Shown here: in pieces, positions 18,781-29,639 of the stretch | Layout of the letters: each line of letters starts with the position of its first letter | How positions within the stretch are numbered: the first letter of the stretch is position 1 | NCBI GenBank assembly: GCA_043228905.1 | Contig: JBHGNT010000016.1 | Span: 15,066,001-15,130,000 of the forward strand | Direction of reading: 5' to 3' | Source of the DNA: Azolla caroliniana | Lineage: Eukaryota; Polypodiophyta | DNA: 64,000 bases | Notes under the pieces: model-generated | Seen by the model: the letters and a program-made list of their open reading frames with translations, nothing else | Database searches by the model: none | Told to the model about the DNA's origin: nothing | Program-made: the position numbers and the translations under genes

Positions 18781-18816
18781 ATGCGCAATCCTTCCACTTG
18801 TGAACGCGAACGTGTT
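18781..18816 (-). repeat. Right terminal inverted repeat
   Basis: Reverse complement of 9736-9771. Just inside it, ACAAGTGGA (about 18772-18780) is an extra inverted copy of the ACAAGTGGA core of the repeat, a possible subterminal transposase site. Confidence 0.92.
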
Positions 18817-18820
18817 TAAA

Positions 18821-19956
18821 AATACCTTCTGTCCAAGGTTGAATACACGAGGTTGCCTATGATGATCGGCATAAAAACGCGCTCTATCTTGAGCTGTTTT
18901 TATATTATCTCGTGCAATATGCAACATATCTTGCATATCCCGAAGAAAGTTTTGCGTACTTCACAACTCATCATGATGTATATTAACATCAATCGGGGCT
19001 CGTGGCTGAAAACCATACATCAACATAAAAGGACTATATCCCGTCGACGTATGCTTGGAGCTGTTATAAGCAAACTCCAAAATTGGGAGATAACGTTCCC
19101 ATTTTGTTGGTTTTGCACCAACGTATGCTCGAAGCATGTCCTCAATAATTTGATTTACTCGTTCTGTCTGTCCATCGGATTGAGGATGATCCGTGGAGCT
19201 CATGCTCAACGTAGTTTCTAACTTCTTAAAGACTTGTGTCCAGAAGTCACTAGTAAACTTTGGATCTCGATCACTCACGATATCCATCGGTAACCCATAA
19301 AAACGAAACAATTCGTCAACAAATTGGTAAGCCAATTCAGGAGCTGTTACCGTGGTTTTAGTAGCAATAAATCTGGCCATTTTAGTTAGTCGATCAACGA
19401 CAACCCAGATGGCATCATGACCTTTTTGGGTGCGAGGAAGGCTAACAATAAAATCCATGGATATACTTTCCCACTTATTATTGGGAATGTCCAAGGGATG
19501 TAAAAGTCCTGCGGCTTTAAGTCGCTCGGCTTTGTTAACCTGGCACTGGTGACATTTAGTCACATAGCTATGTATGTCAGGACGCATCTTAGGCCAATAA
19601 AATTGAGTGGAGATGAGAACGAGTGTACGATGTATTCCAGGGTGCCCTGCTGAGGGTGCATCATGGCATTCAAAAAGAATCCTCTTTTTGACCTCGGGTA
19701 AATCTGGAACACAAACCTTCCCATTACGGTAGAGCAAACCGTTAGCAATGTGGAAGTATTCCTTCGAGGATGTGGTGGTGTCTGTTCCAGACTCAACTCT
19801 TGCCTAGTATTTTGCGAAATAACTGTCATCAGGATACTTTCCTCGAAGGTGATCATAAAGATCTGATGATATTGCAGTGAAGCTAAGCATGTTAACTTCA
19901 CGGATGCGACTTAGTGCATCAGCGACAATGTTCATGGAACCTTTACGATATCGTAT
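18821..19956 (-). pseudogene. Chromovirus RNase H end and integrase
   Basis: The minus strand reads the end of RNase H (VADALSRI-like), then, from about 19737, the integrase zinc module (HPGIHRTLVLISTQFYWP..CHQCQVNKA) and DDE core (SISMDFIVSLP; DAIWVVVDRLTK; VSDRDPKF; HPQSDGQTERVNQ). Lesions are a TAG at 19804-19806 (fits CAG to TAG) and a TGA after HHDEL at 18961-18963 (fits CGA to TGA). After the TGA the frame continues STQNFLRDMQDML to GQKVFL, where the DNA transposon begins. The integrase DDE residues remain intact, but one polyprotein cannot be made. Confidence 0.88.
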
Positions 19957-20006
19957 GGAAAAATCAAAGTCCTGGATGAGATCAGCCCATCGTGCCTTAC
20001 GACCTT

Positions 20007-22808
20007 TCAGGTTTGTTGGTCACAAAAATATTTCAAGGACTCGTGGTCCGTAGTTACCACAAAGTGATTTCCATAAAGATAATGGCGCCATGTTTTGAGC
20101 GCATGTATAACTGCAAATAATTCCTTTTCTTGAACGGTATACCGACATTGAGCAGAATCAAGTTTCTTACTCTCGAATGCTATTGGTTTACCATCTTGAT
20201 ACAAGACAGCACCTATAGCATAATCGCTTGCATCGGTTTCAACCTCAAAAGGTTTTGAAGGATCAGGTAAAAGAAGTGAAGGAGCCTTGCAAACTAGGTC
20301 CTTGAGTTCCTTAAATGCAAGGTCTAGTGTAGCATTCCACACAATAGGTTTTGTAGACTTACACGTTTGACCTTTTAAAAGATCAGTAAACGGCATCGTC
20401 AATTGGGAGTAATTACGAAGAGACTTTCGCAAAAACCCCACAAAACCAAGGAATGATCGAACTTCTCGAATATTCCGAAGAGTGGGCCAAAGCTTGATTT
20501 TCTCAATGCGAGAAGGATCAATTTCAACTCCTCGTTCGGTTATGAGATGTCCTAGATAAGTAATTGATTTCTTGAAGAACTCACATTTTGAGATCTTCGC
20601 ATAAAACTGTTTGTCACGCAATGTTTGTAAAACAAAGCGGACATGTCTAGCATGTTCTTGTAATGTACGGCTATAAACTAAAATATCATCCAGGAAAATA
20701 ACGACAAATTTTCCAAGTTGTTCTCGGAAAATGTCATTCATTTCTTGTTGAAAAGTAGCCGGAGCATTGGTCAAACCAAAAGGCATAACCAAAAACTCGT
20801 AATGGCCATAGCGCGTACGAAATGCCGTTTTAGGAACATCGTCCTCACTTATTCGTATTTGATGGTAGCCAGTACGGAGATCAAGTTTCGTAAAATACCG
20901 AGCTCCCTGGAGACGGTCAATTAGATCGTCAGCCCGAGGCAATGGATACGAATTCTTGATCGTCACTTTATTTAAGCGTCGGTAATTAATACACATACGC
21001 CATGTGCCCTCTTTCTTTTTAACCAAGAGAACTGGTGCACCCCATGGAGATTTACTATAACGTATATAACCCATTCGTAAATAGTCCTTGACTTGCTTAG
21101 ATACCTCATCTTCTTCGGATCGACTTAAGCGATACGGAGGTATACTTATTGGTGCAACACCAGGTACAATATCTATACGATGGTCTATATTACGTTTAGG
21201 AGGTAACCCATCAGGTAGTTCACTTGGAAAAACATCATGAAAATCATTTAAGATTTCATCAAGTTGTTGTTGTTCAAAATATGTTAATTGAATCGGGACA
21301 TTATCGATATTGTAAACGTGAATGTCCGGATCAAGTACACAATAAAATAACGTAGAACAAGACAACTCGGATATTGATGGACACGAGGAAACAATCGAGA
21401 GGGATTGTTTTTTTACACATTGAATAAAATGCGTACAATCGTTCAGTACAAAAGAAATGGAATGACGAACCCAATCAATAAATAAAGAAGAGTTTTTATT
21501 ATAAAACCAGGGATAACCCAGTATTACATCGGTGGTACAAAGATTCATTACATGGAAGTCTACTTCCTCTATATAAGTATCAATAGAAATTCCTAATGAA
21601 TGAATCGCCCCGTTGATGTATTGTACTCTTCCATCAGCCAAGTGCACCGTGTAGGTGTGATCACTTACGGTGGGTTGGATTCCCCATATCTGAACCAAAC
21701 GATCATTCACAAAATTGTGTGAGCTTCCCGAATCAAATAAAAATTGTACGGGAGATCCATTGATATACCCGTTTGCACGTAGTAAATCATTGGGACCCAA
21801 TACATAGTGAGGGAAAGAACATTGACAATTACTTAAATGATGTGTATAGACTTGAAGGACATTAGGAATCTGACCTTTATGGTCTGCAGCTTTAGCTTTG
21901 TTGTCGTGCTCTTTCCGTTGGAGCTTTCGACATTGATCTTTTGTATGACCCTTCTTTTTGCAGAATACACAAAAAGGATGTTGTCGCTTACAATCGCGAT
22001 CCAGGAATTCGTTGGGTGTCTTGCGTTTCCCAACAAATTGCGACTGCTTAGTCCCGGGCGCTTCGTTGGGTTTGTTATGGTCCTTCTTCGAAGTGCGTTG
22101 ATAGCGAAGAACTATTTCAACGGCCTCTTCGAAGGATTTTGGATCCTTATCGTGCACTATCCAGTGATAGTCCGAATTGGGGATGCCATTGACAAAACAA
22201 GCTATCAACCAATTGTCCCCTTCTAGACCCGATTTTTGGATTTGTGTTCTAGCATGGTGAACATAGTCTTCTAGCGAGGAAAATTTCCTGCTAGAGAGGT
22301 TCATTAAAGCTTGTGCTGCCTCGGTTCGAGAGGGAGGTTGCAGAAATTGGCCCTTAAAAACCGTGACAAAATCTGTCCAGGTATCGGGCAATTTCCCCAT
22401 AGTACGGAGGCCACGCCACCAGGCGGCGGCCTTACCCCCGAGTTCTCGACCGACATATGCAATCTTCGTACTATCTGGCGTGGGATAGAGCTCAAAATGA
22501 GACTCCCATCGTCCCAGCCATGTGCAGATTGCTTCTTCGGTTCTTTCCTTTTTGTCTCCCGTAAATGGCTTAACGACAAATGATGGTTCACCTTGTCGCT
22601 CATCAGGTCTATTAGTCTCACGTTGTAGACTAATGACACGTGCCTCAAGAGCACTCTGAGATTGCCGAAGTTCGGTCATCTGTTGAGCGGTGAAACTAAG
22701 GTATTGGGTTATTTGTGCCAAATACATCTCAGTGGACATTTGTCCAGGAGGATTCCCTTGAGTTCCTTCCGCTTGAGCGGATGACATCGGGTCGTTAATT
22801 TGAGCCAT
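20007..22808 (-). CDS. Chromovirus gag, protease, reverse transcriptase and RNase H
   Basis: The 933-residue frame starts at ATG 22808. It has a gag domain with [13 protein letters not shown] and [12 protein letters not shown] (about 95-200), a CCHC knuckle [14 protein letters not shown] (about 280), protease [12 protein letters not shown] (about 360), reverse transcriptase starting near [11 protein letters not shown] with [13 protein letters not shown] (about 690), and RNase H with [14 protein letters not shown] and [13 protein letters not shown] at the end. The frame stops early at 20007 because of an apparent one-base deletion in an A-run of the CAACAAAC segment. The next frame continues with the expected [14 protein letters not shown]. 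The FLDD catalytic box is the common Gypsy variant of YLDD. Confidence 0.92.
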   Translation of the reverse strand: MAQINDPMSSAQAEGTQGNPPGQMSTEMYLAQITQYLSFTAQQMTELRQSQSALEARVISLQRETNRPDERQGEPSFVVKPFTGDKKERTEEAICTWLGRWESHFELYPTPDSTKIAYVGRELGGKAAAWWRGLRTMGKLPDTWTDFVTVFKGQFLQPPSRTEAAQALMNLSSRKFSSLEDYVHHARTQIQKSGLEGDNWLIACFVNGIPNSDYHWIVHDKDPKSFEEAVEIVLRYQRTSKKDHNKPNEAPGTKQSQFVGKRKTPNEFLDRDCKRQHPFCVFCKKKGHTKDQCRKLQRKEHDNKAKAADHKGQIPNVLQVYTHHLSNCQCSFPHYVLGPNDLLRANGYINGSPVQFLFDSGSSHNFVNDRLVQIWGIQPTVSDHTYTVHLADGRVQYINGAIHSLGISIDTYIEEVDFHVMNLCTTDVILGYPWFYNKNSSLFIDWVRHSISFVLNDCTHFIQCVKKQSLSIVSSCPSISELSCSTLFYCVLDPDIHVYNIDNVPIQLTYFEQQQLDEILNDFHDVFPSELPDGLPPKRNIDHRIDIVPGVAPISIPPYRLSRSEEDEVSKQVKDYLRMGYIRYSKSPWGAPVLLVKKKEGTWRMCINYRRLNKVTIKNSYPLPRADDLIDRLQGARYFTKLDLRTGYHQIRISEDDVPKTAFRTRYGHYEFLVMPFGLTNAPATFQQEMNDIFREQLGKFVVIFLDDILVYSRTLQEHARHVRFVLQTLRDKQFYAKISKCEFFKKSITYLGHLITERGVEIDPSRIEKIKLWPTLRNIREVRSFLGFVGFLRKSLRNYSQLTMPFTDLLKGQTCKSTKPIVWNATLDLAFKELKDLVCKAPSLLLPDPSKPFEVETDASDYAIGAVLYQDGKPIAFESKKLDSAQCRYTVQEKELFAVIHALKTWRHYLYGNHFVVTTDHESLKYFCDQQT

Positions 22809-24483
22809 TAAAGATTATTTCTGGAAAAGAAATAGGATAAGGTCAGAGATATAGTCATAACATCATGTCGTGATGTAAACATATCATGGGCGAGCATTAA
22901 TCGATATCATTATCTCACGTCAATACCCCTCTAGACGTATGAGATAAGGTTCAAGATCAGGTTACTATGGTAACACAAAGGTGTTTTAAAAACCATGGGG
23001 GTGACAAAAAAATGTCTTTCCCTGATCTCTATATCGATTTTTTCATGGTGGCTCCCCGAGGCTCAACCATGTATGTTCGCGTCATGAATAGTTTATACAC
23101 GAAAAAAAATGTTAACAATAAACTATGTTTCGGTGCCCACATAAGTGGTTTCGGCTCTTTAAGTCCTATTACGAGGACCCCGAGGTGCACTTAGACCTTA
23201 AGTCTAATCATGTGTTATAGTCATATGTATCAAGGATGTTGTATGGTCTTGGTCATATTTGAACTCGAGACCTCGAGAACAAATACATTAAACACTTGAG
23301 CCAACCAAGTAAGTTGCTCTTCTTGAATGCTTAATGTTTGATGCGTATAAGAGATATGCGAGGCAATTGATCGTATATGTTTTTCTAAAAGAACATATAT
23401 GTCAAGGATCCTTATTTCGCCCTCATTTACCAAAACTATGTTGGTACGTTACCTAACCTCAAGTCTCGTAATTACGATGGCATACGCCAAAGTGCAACCT
23501 AATGGTGAAGCCAAATGAGCCCTTGTTTCGTAGTAGGCCCACGTGGGCCATCACATGGTCACGTCATTACGAATGCCTCTCATAAGAACGAGCTCATGGT
23601 GGCATCGTATCCATGTAACGAGGGAGGGATGTTGGATACGCGCGTCATTGGAGCGACCTCACTTGAAGTGGGTCAAGCCCTACGTACTCAACATCATTTT
23701 GGCTATTGGCGTTTCTTTACGTAACAAAATCGAGGTCGTCAACGGGGTTATCAACAATAAAAAAATGTTGAAAAAGGGATGGTGACAACGCCATTCTCAC
23801 AAAAATGTAAGGACGGCCACCAACATCCTTTTCCCGACCATGACAACTTTCGATATAATCACGTAATAATGAATATACACATATGTTTACTTATCACATA
23901 TATACGATCAAATACGTATATATGTGACCACATATGCCTATATTAAACATATCGTTATAGTAAATAGCCACAAATGATGTGATCGAGATACATAATCGAG
24001 GTATATACCTCTACGCACACGAAACATCCACAAATAAGAGATCATCGTAATACGCAATGGAGGTATTGACCTCTTACGCATACGAGACCAAACGCATATC
24101 GTTTACAACAAATCAAGGTATTAAACTCATACGCAAACGTAACATATGTTCGTGAACGTAATACGTAATTGAGGTATTAACCTCGTACGCATACGACACT
24201 CATCACATATTATTAATATGTCAACCGAGGTATTGACCTCGTGCACATATGTAAACATTTTAGATAATCAATTAAAGACCACTACAACATCATTGATTTA
24301 ATGAAAAAAATTACATATAAACTAAACACATGATTAGATGGGAGAAGAGAGAATAGAAAGAAAAATTATGGAAAGAGTTACCGAAGTTCTTTGTTGATCG
24401 TTGTCCGGATCAAGGCCAACCGCACAACGATCGATCAGCATCAATCAAAAGACAAATGAAAAACAAAGAAACATTAGTACAAA
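22809..24483 (-). other. Chromovirus untranslated leader
   Basis: About 1.7 kb lie between the primer site and gag without a credible gene. The LTR-proximal part holds five copies of a short inverted motif (see the repeat at 23997-24240). A decayed relative with the same leader is found at 40710-42300. Confidence 0.75.
23997..24240. repeat. Five hairpin motifs GAGGTATTGACCTC spaced about 56 bp
   Basis: Copies start at about 23997, 24060, 24116, 24171 and 24227, most with arms GAGGT/ACCTC around four bases and followed by TACGCATACG-like sequence. Three counterparts occur in the related old copy at 40930, 40986 and 41048, so they are a family feature of this leader. Confidence 0.75.
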
Positions 24484-24495
24484 AATCTGATATCA
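24484..24495 (-). promoter_or_regulatory. Degenerate primer binding site of the chromovirus
   Basis: On the minus strand TGATATCAGATT lies two bases after the 5' LTR. It differs from the initiator-Met primer site TGGTATCAGAGC at three of twelve positions. Confidence 0.6.
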
Positions 24496-24497
24496 AA

Positions 24498-24952
24498 TAT
24501 TATAGATCTTGATACTAACGTAAGCTTAAGATAAGGATAATGAAAAGATAGATAGAAAGGAGAAAGAGAAAGAAGGGTGCCGATCCACCCGACCACCCCC
24601 GAGCGAAGGGATCGAGACGGACTCGAGCCTCGATCGGCGTCCCATACCACCGCCGTGGCGTCGAGTCGTACCTGGTGCTGGCGCGCTCGCTACAAGAGTT
24701 GACCCACCACACGAGCAGAGTCTCGATGTAGTCAAAAGATGATCAAATGAGGGTAGCTAGGCCTCTTATTTATAGCGAAACCCAAGGCCCCCAGGCAAGT
24801 TCACACTTGACCTAATGGGTTGTCTCAATCCCGAGGATTAAAAGTAATCCTCCCCTTCTTTACACTCTCATTTAACCCTCACACTTATCCACGTGTATAG
24901 AATACTACGGTAAATTCTTACCACGGGATATTATATGGTCATGCCCGTAACA
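24498..24952 (-). repeat. 5' LTR of chromovirus Gypsy
   Basis: It is 455 bp, flanked outside by GTAGT and inside by the degenerate primer site TGATATCAGATT (minus strand). The TATA box lies at 24767-24774 (minus). Confidence 0.93.
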
Positions 24953-24957
24953 GTAGT

Positions 24958-25614
24958 AGTATATCTTCTATTAGCACTGCTTTAGTACACCGGTTAGATC
25001 TCCCCACATCCACTGCTCCTTCCATCCAAGTCCTTTTTGGCGATCACCAACATCTTTACCACTGTCACACACAAGCCCATTGCACCTTCACCTTAGGCAC
25101 TATCACCTTCTCACATCACTTTTATGTCTTGCCCCACCAACTCTTCCCCCTCACCCTAGGTTGTGATTGGTTCCTCAAGCGCCGCGCTGTGATTGATTTT
25201 GATGCCCACAAACTTCTTGTCCCACATGCTTCCCCTATCCCTCTTCTACAAGATAGCTCCCCTAGCCCCCACCTTAGCCAAGTTCAGGTAGCACTTAGTC
25301 CACAAGAGCGATTGGTCTCCATCCGCCAATTATTCGCCCGTTTTCCATCACTAACCCTCCAACCCACACATGCTCCTACTATCTCTTGCCTGGTACAACA
25401 TGCCATTCGTACTGGGGAGGCCACTCCGATCCGCATGGCTACTCGCCGACGTTCCCCTCTTGACCACGATCGCATTGATGCGGCCGTCACCGACATGCTC
25501 ACCAAAGGTATTATCGTTCCTTCCACCAGCGATTGGGTTTCGGAACCCCACCTCGTCAAGAAGGATGATGGCACCTTCCGCTTTGCATCGACTTCAGGCC
25601 TCTTAACAAAGTGA
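24958..25614 (+). pseudogene. Outer Gypsy: protease remainder and start of reverse transcriptase
   Basis: It continues the DTGS cut at 8800: SISSISTALVHRLDLP, then LTLGCDWFLKRRAVIDF, a protease C-terminal pattern. A linker follows and then the reverse transcriptase entry HAIRTGEATPIRM and DMLTKGIIVPSTSDW..PHLVKKDDGTFRF. Near 25580 one base is missing, which turns the expected CIDFRPLNK into another frame and gives a stop at 25614. Confidence 0.82.
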
Positions 25615-26516
25615 CTATCCATGACCTCTACCCGCTCCCTCGCGTGGACGACCTCTTGGATCAAATCGGTGGCTCCCGTTATTTCACCTCCCTGGACTTA
25701 GCCTCGGGATATTGGCAAATCCCCCTAAAACCTTCTGACGCCCACAAGACCGCATTCCGCACACGCCGCGGGCTATTCCAATTCACCCGCATGCCGTTCG
25801 GCCTGTCTGATGCTGGCAGCACATTCCAACGCATGGCCAACTCCATTTTTGCCGCCCTTATCAACAAAGGTGTCCTCCTCATTTATCTCGATGACATCCT
25901 TATCCACACGGCCACTTGGGAGGACCATCTACAAGCTCTCGCCGAAGTCCTCGCTTGCATAACTAAGCATAACTTGCAGCTCCAATGGAAGAAGTGTCGA
26001 TGGGGAAGCACTAGCCTCCGTTTTCTCGGCTTCATCATCTCTGGTGACGGAATCCGTATGGACCCTGCAAAGGTAGCAGCCATCAACGACTACCCTCGCC
26101 CCACTTCAGTCAAATCCTTGCAACGTTTTTTGTGCATGATCACCTTTTACCTTCGCTTCATGCCAAACCTTGCCTTGGTCACTTTTCCCCTTCGCCAACT
26201 CTTGAAGAAAGGCGTGTCATTCAGTTGGGATCCTGCTTGTGAAGATAGCTTTTGTCGCCTTAAAACCATGGTCAAGGAATCGGGGTTGCTCGCCCATCCT
26301 AACTTTGACCGACCGTTCACGTTGCAGACAAACGCATCAAACCAGGGGTTAGGAGACGTCCTCTTGCAAGCCGATTGCCATGGGCAAGAGAAGGCAGTCG
26401 CCTTCATTAGTCGGACTCTCACGTCGGCTGAACGCAACTACTCAACCACTGAGAAGAAGCTACTTGCGATTGTCTGGTCTTTCCAGCGTTTTCATCCATA
26501 CCTTCATGGTGGATAG
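25611..26516 (+). pseudogene. Outer Gypsy: reverse transcriptase and RNase H (first part)
   Basis: The frame reads VTIHDLYPLPRVDDLLDQIGG, FTSLDLASGYWQIPL, FRTRRGLFQFTRMPFGL, the catalytic LLIYLDDILIH (about residues 93-103), FLGFIISGDGI and RNase H start TLQTNASNQGLGDVLLQ. The first RNase H Asp of the usual TDAS is Asn here (TNAS), a likely inactivating change. A TAG at 26514-26516 interrupts the frame, which then continues VTVETDHQPL. The DLASGYWQIPL type of sequence is closer to animal or fungal Gypsy elements I know than to plant chromoviruses or Tat/Athila. Confidence 0.87.
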
Positions 26517-27992
26517 GTTACGGTTGAGACCGACCACCAGCCCTTGCTTTCTCTTATCCATCGACCTCACCCCCCATGCCGCTTGTTGCAATGGATGCTG
26601 GCAGTTCAAGAGTATCAGTTTACCCTCTCCTATCGGAAAGGTGCAACCAATTTGGTCGCTGATAGTCTCTCTCGCGTCGACTGCCAGGCTGTCCAATTTC
26701 TCCATGAGACATCCGATCTTCCGATACCATTGCCACAACTCGCTACGCTTCAACAACACGACCCCGCCATCCAACAGATAATCCATCAGTTGCGCTCCCT
26801 CCAACCGTTTCCTTCACAACGACGGTTCATGCTCCGCGATAACTTGGTATTCTTCATTCAAGCGCATCACGAGCCTCGTCTCTACATCCCTCATGCCCTA
26901 CAACAAACGTATCTCCAATTTTATCACGACCACCCATTGTCGGGCCACTTGGGTTTCCACAAGGTTCTTGAAAAATTACGTCTCAAGTATTACTGGCCCA
27001 ACATAAGACACTCAGTCTCTGCCTATATCAAACAATGCGCTTTGTGTCAACACATCAAACCTAGGGGCAAGCCAGCTGGAACACTCCAACCCATCACCGT
27101 CACGTCACCTTTCGAGCTGGTCGGATGGGATTTCATGGGACCTTTTCCCGAAACCTCTAGGGGCAACAGGTATATCCTTGTCATAACAAAATACCTCACA
27201 CGATGGGCTGAAACTGTTGCCATCCCCGACGTCACTGCGCCAACAATTGCCTCCCAACTCTTGCAAAAGGTAATATTTCAACATGGTTGCCCTATCCAAA
27301 TCTTATCTGATCAGGGCCGCCAGTTCCATGGGGATGTCCTCAATGTTGTGGCAACTCAACTAGGTGTCCAACAAGTGTTTACATCCCCTTACCATCCTCA
27401 AACAAATGGCCTCACTGAACGCCTCAAGAAGACCCTCAAGCAAGAAATTGCCGCTTACATCGATCCATGCCACAAAACCTGGGATCAAATCTTGCCTTTT
27501 GTCACCCATGCCTACAATACATCCGTACAAGCGTCGACACGGATCAGCCCTTTTCGAGCACTCTATGGACGCGACCCGCGGCTCCCACCAGAAACGTCCA
27601 TTGACATCTGTTCTAAACCTGCCAACATGGATAGTGCTACTTGGGGGCTTTATCTCCAACAAATGCTCCCCCTCCATCGACAAGCCAGCTCCCGGAATCT
27701 ACAAGTCGCACAACTACGTCAAAAGCGACACTACGACGTGGGTCAAATCACCCCGACGTATGTTGATGGAACCAAAGTCCTTGTTTACTTCCCGATCTGG
27801 CGGCGTGGTCTTAGTGAATCCCTCATGCACCGGTGGATCGGCCCATTCATTGTAATTCGTGCCATCAAGTCCACGGCTTACTTACTCCGACGCAATTCCA
27901 ACGGTCGATTCACCTCAGCCCATGTTGCCCATATCAAGCCATATGCTACCCCAAACCTATCTTCTAGCACCCCTCCTTCTCTCATAGCGTAA
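26517..27992 (+). pseudogene. Outer Gypsy: RNase H end and integrase
   Basis: It reads ETDHQPLLSLIH, LVADSLSRVD, the integrase zinc module (HPLSGHLGFHKVLEKL..YYWP..CALCQHIK), the DDE core (GWDFMGPFPET; YILVITKYLTRW; ILSDQGRQFHGD; YHPQTNGLTERLKKTLKQE) and a C-terminal segment (VLVYFPIWRRGLSESLMHRWIGPF) ending at TAA 27990-27992. No chromodomain follows. The frame is open for 482 residues. A purine tract follows the stop at 28009-28019. Confidence 0.88.
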
Positions 27993-28008
27993 CACTCCTT
28001 GTTTTTCT

Positions 28009-28239
28009 GAGGGGGGAAATGTGGTGTCCCTTTCATGCAAGAGCATGCATTTGAACAAACCACTCTTTTAGCCACTCCCGTTTAGCACATCACCCATTTT
28101 AGCCCACCCTTTCAGCACACCATTTTGGGACACGTGTAGCTAGGCCGTCCCAAAATGGGTTCTTTGTATCTTCTATATATTGAATGATAAGTATGAAGCT
28201 AGCTAAGCTGGTTTGGTTTCCTTTTATGTGCATTTCACA
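28009..28239 (+). repeat. Polypurine tract and 3' LTR of the outer Gypsy (end uncertain)
   Basis: GAGGGGGGAAA at 28009-28019 directly precedes TGTGGTGTCCC (28020). The LTR-like sequence has TTTAGC-rich short repeats, TATATAT at about 28171 and a possible end TTTCACA at 28239. No 5' LTR is present to confirm the end. Confidence 0.5.
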
Positions 28240-29410
28240 ATATCATATCTTTGTTTCCATTACCTTGATATTCTTTCAATTAATTTACAAAGATTTGTAT
28301 TAAAACAATTTACCCACTGAAATACTTGAATTTATTGGAAGCATATTAATGGTTACATCTAAATTTAGGCCATCGAAACATTTTGCCTCACACTAAACAT
28401 TTGATTACACATGTATTAAGAGATTTGAGAGGATTAACCTATCAAACAAACCTTTCTTATTCACACCTTTTGTTTTTTTGTCCTAACTAGGTGTTATAAT
28501 GTGTAGATGTAGAATCTAAAACAATTAATACTTTCTTTCATAATCCTATCAAGATAAGAGTCCAATACAAACGATATGTGTTGAGCTATGCTTCAAATGT
28601 TTGCTCATATGAATTGAAGAAGTATGCCGGGGAATGTGGCGTCTAGGGTAAATAACTTTGACATTTTTGCTTATCATCACAACTTGGGAACTAATCTAAA
28701 TGGAGTCCAAATTCTAAGGGAACTAAACCAAGATATAACACATGTCATGTCTTGATTAGAATCATTCTTTATGATTTAATTAAGGCTCATTCACATGGAC
28801 AAACACAATTCATTCTATCCTTTGAATGGACTCAGTGTTGTCTTGTATATAGCGGTAGCATCCATTTGAGCCATCGAAAGGCATTTCCTATTTGAAGTTT
28901 GTTGGCTCCATGAAAAGCATATTGCTTATGAGTTGGAGGGTTTATGGGTGAGAGATCTAATTCGAGATTGATCTTGATTGGTGTATATGGCATTTCTTTA
29001 TCATTCCAACAAAAATAGGGAATTAAGATAGCAATTGGGAATTTCAATCTTCTCATGTTTTGACAAATGGATGCATATCTCATGTTCTTAGATGTTGAAA
29101 ACCCTAATTTTACAAAAAAGCTTACTTTTTGTAGGGGAGTTGGCAACTTATGGGTTTGAGTATGTTCCACAATAAAATTCTAGCATTGGCATCAAAAGGT
29201 GAAGTGGGTTTGAAAGGAAACATAACTATGAACTCAAAGTCTCTTGATAATTACTTAATATTATTAACTTAATTTAGTAGAAAATAGGAAGGCCTTTTGA
29301 CAAGTTTGTGTGTGGAAGGTAGACGGATAATGGTTCCCTCTCAACAAATTGGTCAACCTCAACTTCAAATATACAGATAGTTTCTTCATAGTGGATTGTC
29401 TTTGTGGGCT
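28240..29410. other. AT-rich spacer
   Basis: No recognisable gene or element. Short open frames on the minus strand (28832-29170) have no features I can match. Confidence 0.5.
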
Positions 29411-29415
29411 ATGTT

Positions 29416-29604
29416 TGTTGTAGGTTTTAGGGTTAGGGTTAAGGACAATGATAATCATGATAAAGATAGACATGGTGGTTATGATGATGATGGAGAGTAT
29501 GGGATTGATGGTGAGAGAGATCATGTGCATTGACAAGCATTGCGGGGTGGGGGGTGGTGCCTAGAATGGCTCCACCCCCCTCCCAAGGGGATTCAATGTT
29601 GAGG

Positions 29605-29639
<35 letters not shown>

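Larger units (their letters stand above)
9736..18816 (+). mobile_element. 9.08-kb DNA transposon: transposase candidate plus ParB-methyltransferase, 36-bp TIRs
   Basis: Inverted repeats of 36 bp with one mismatch close both ends (9736-9771 and 18781-18816, outer end AACACGTTCGCG). TAAA at 9732-9735 and 18817-18820 is a target duplication. Removing insert and duplication rejoins the Gypsy frame GQKVFL to RVPHNSK, proving the boundaries. Inside are a minus-strand gene (12874 to 10094) and a plus-strand gene (exons within 13707-17769), transcribed divergently from a centre containing a TATA box, 9-bp repeats and a palindrome array. The 4-bp TSD assignment could be 3 bp, because A/T runs make the edge ambiguous. 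I do not recognise the superfamily from the termini. Confidence 0.93.
8801..24952 (-). mobile_element. Chromodomain Gypsy (chromovirus) on minus strand, carrying a nested DNA transposon
   Basis: GTAGT at 8796-8800 and 24953-24957 is a perfect 5-bp target duplication. In element orientation the LTRs start TGTTACGGGC and end CTATAATA, an unusual TG..TA ending. The 5' LTR is 24498-24952 and the 3' LTR is 8801-9304. Apart from a 49-bp tandem duplication in the 3' LTR, the LTRs differ at one position in 455 (T/C in ATCGAGA[T/C]GG). A degenerate Met-type primer site lies at about 24484-24495. Gag-pol runs from 22808 toward lower coordinates and is interrupted at 18816/9736 by the 9.08-kb DNA transposon. 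Without that insert the element would be about 7.07 kb. Confidence 0.95.

Noticed and set aside
29421-29445. Interstitial telomere repeat
   Set aside because: Only about two telomere-like units are present, and they are repeated exactly at the second LTR (32204-32225), so they belong to the LTR and not to a telomere fusion.
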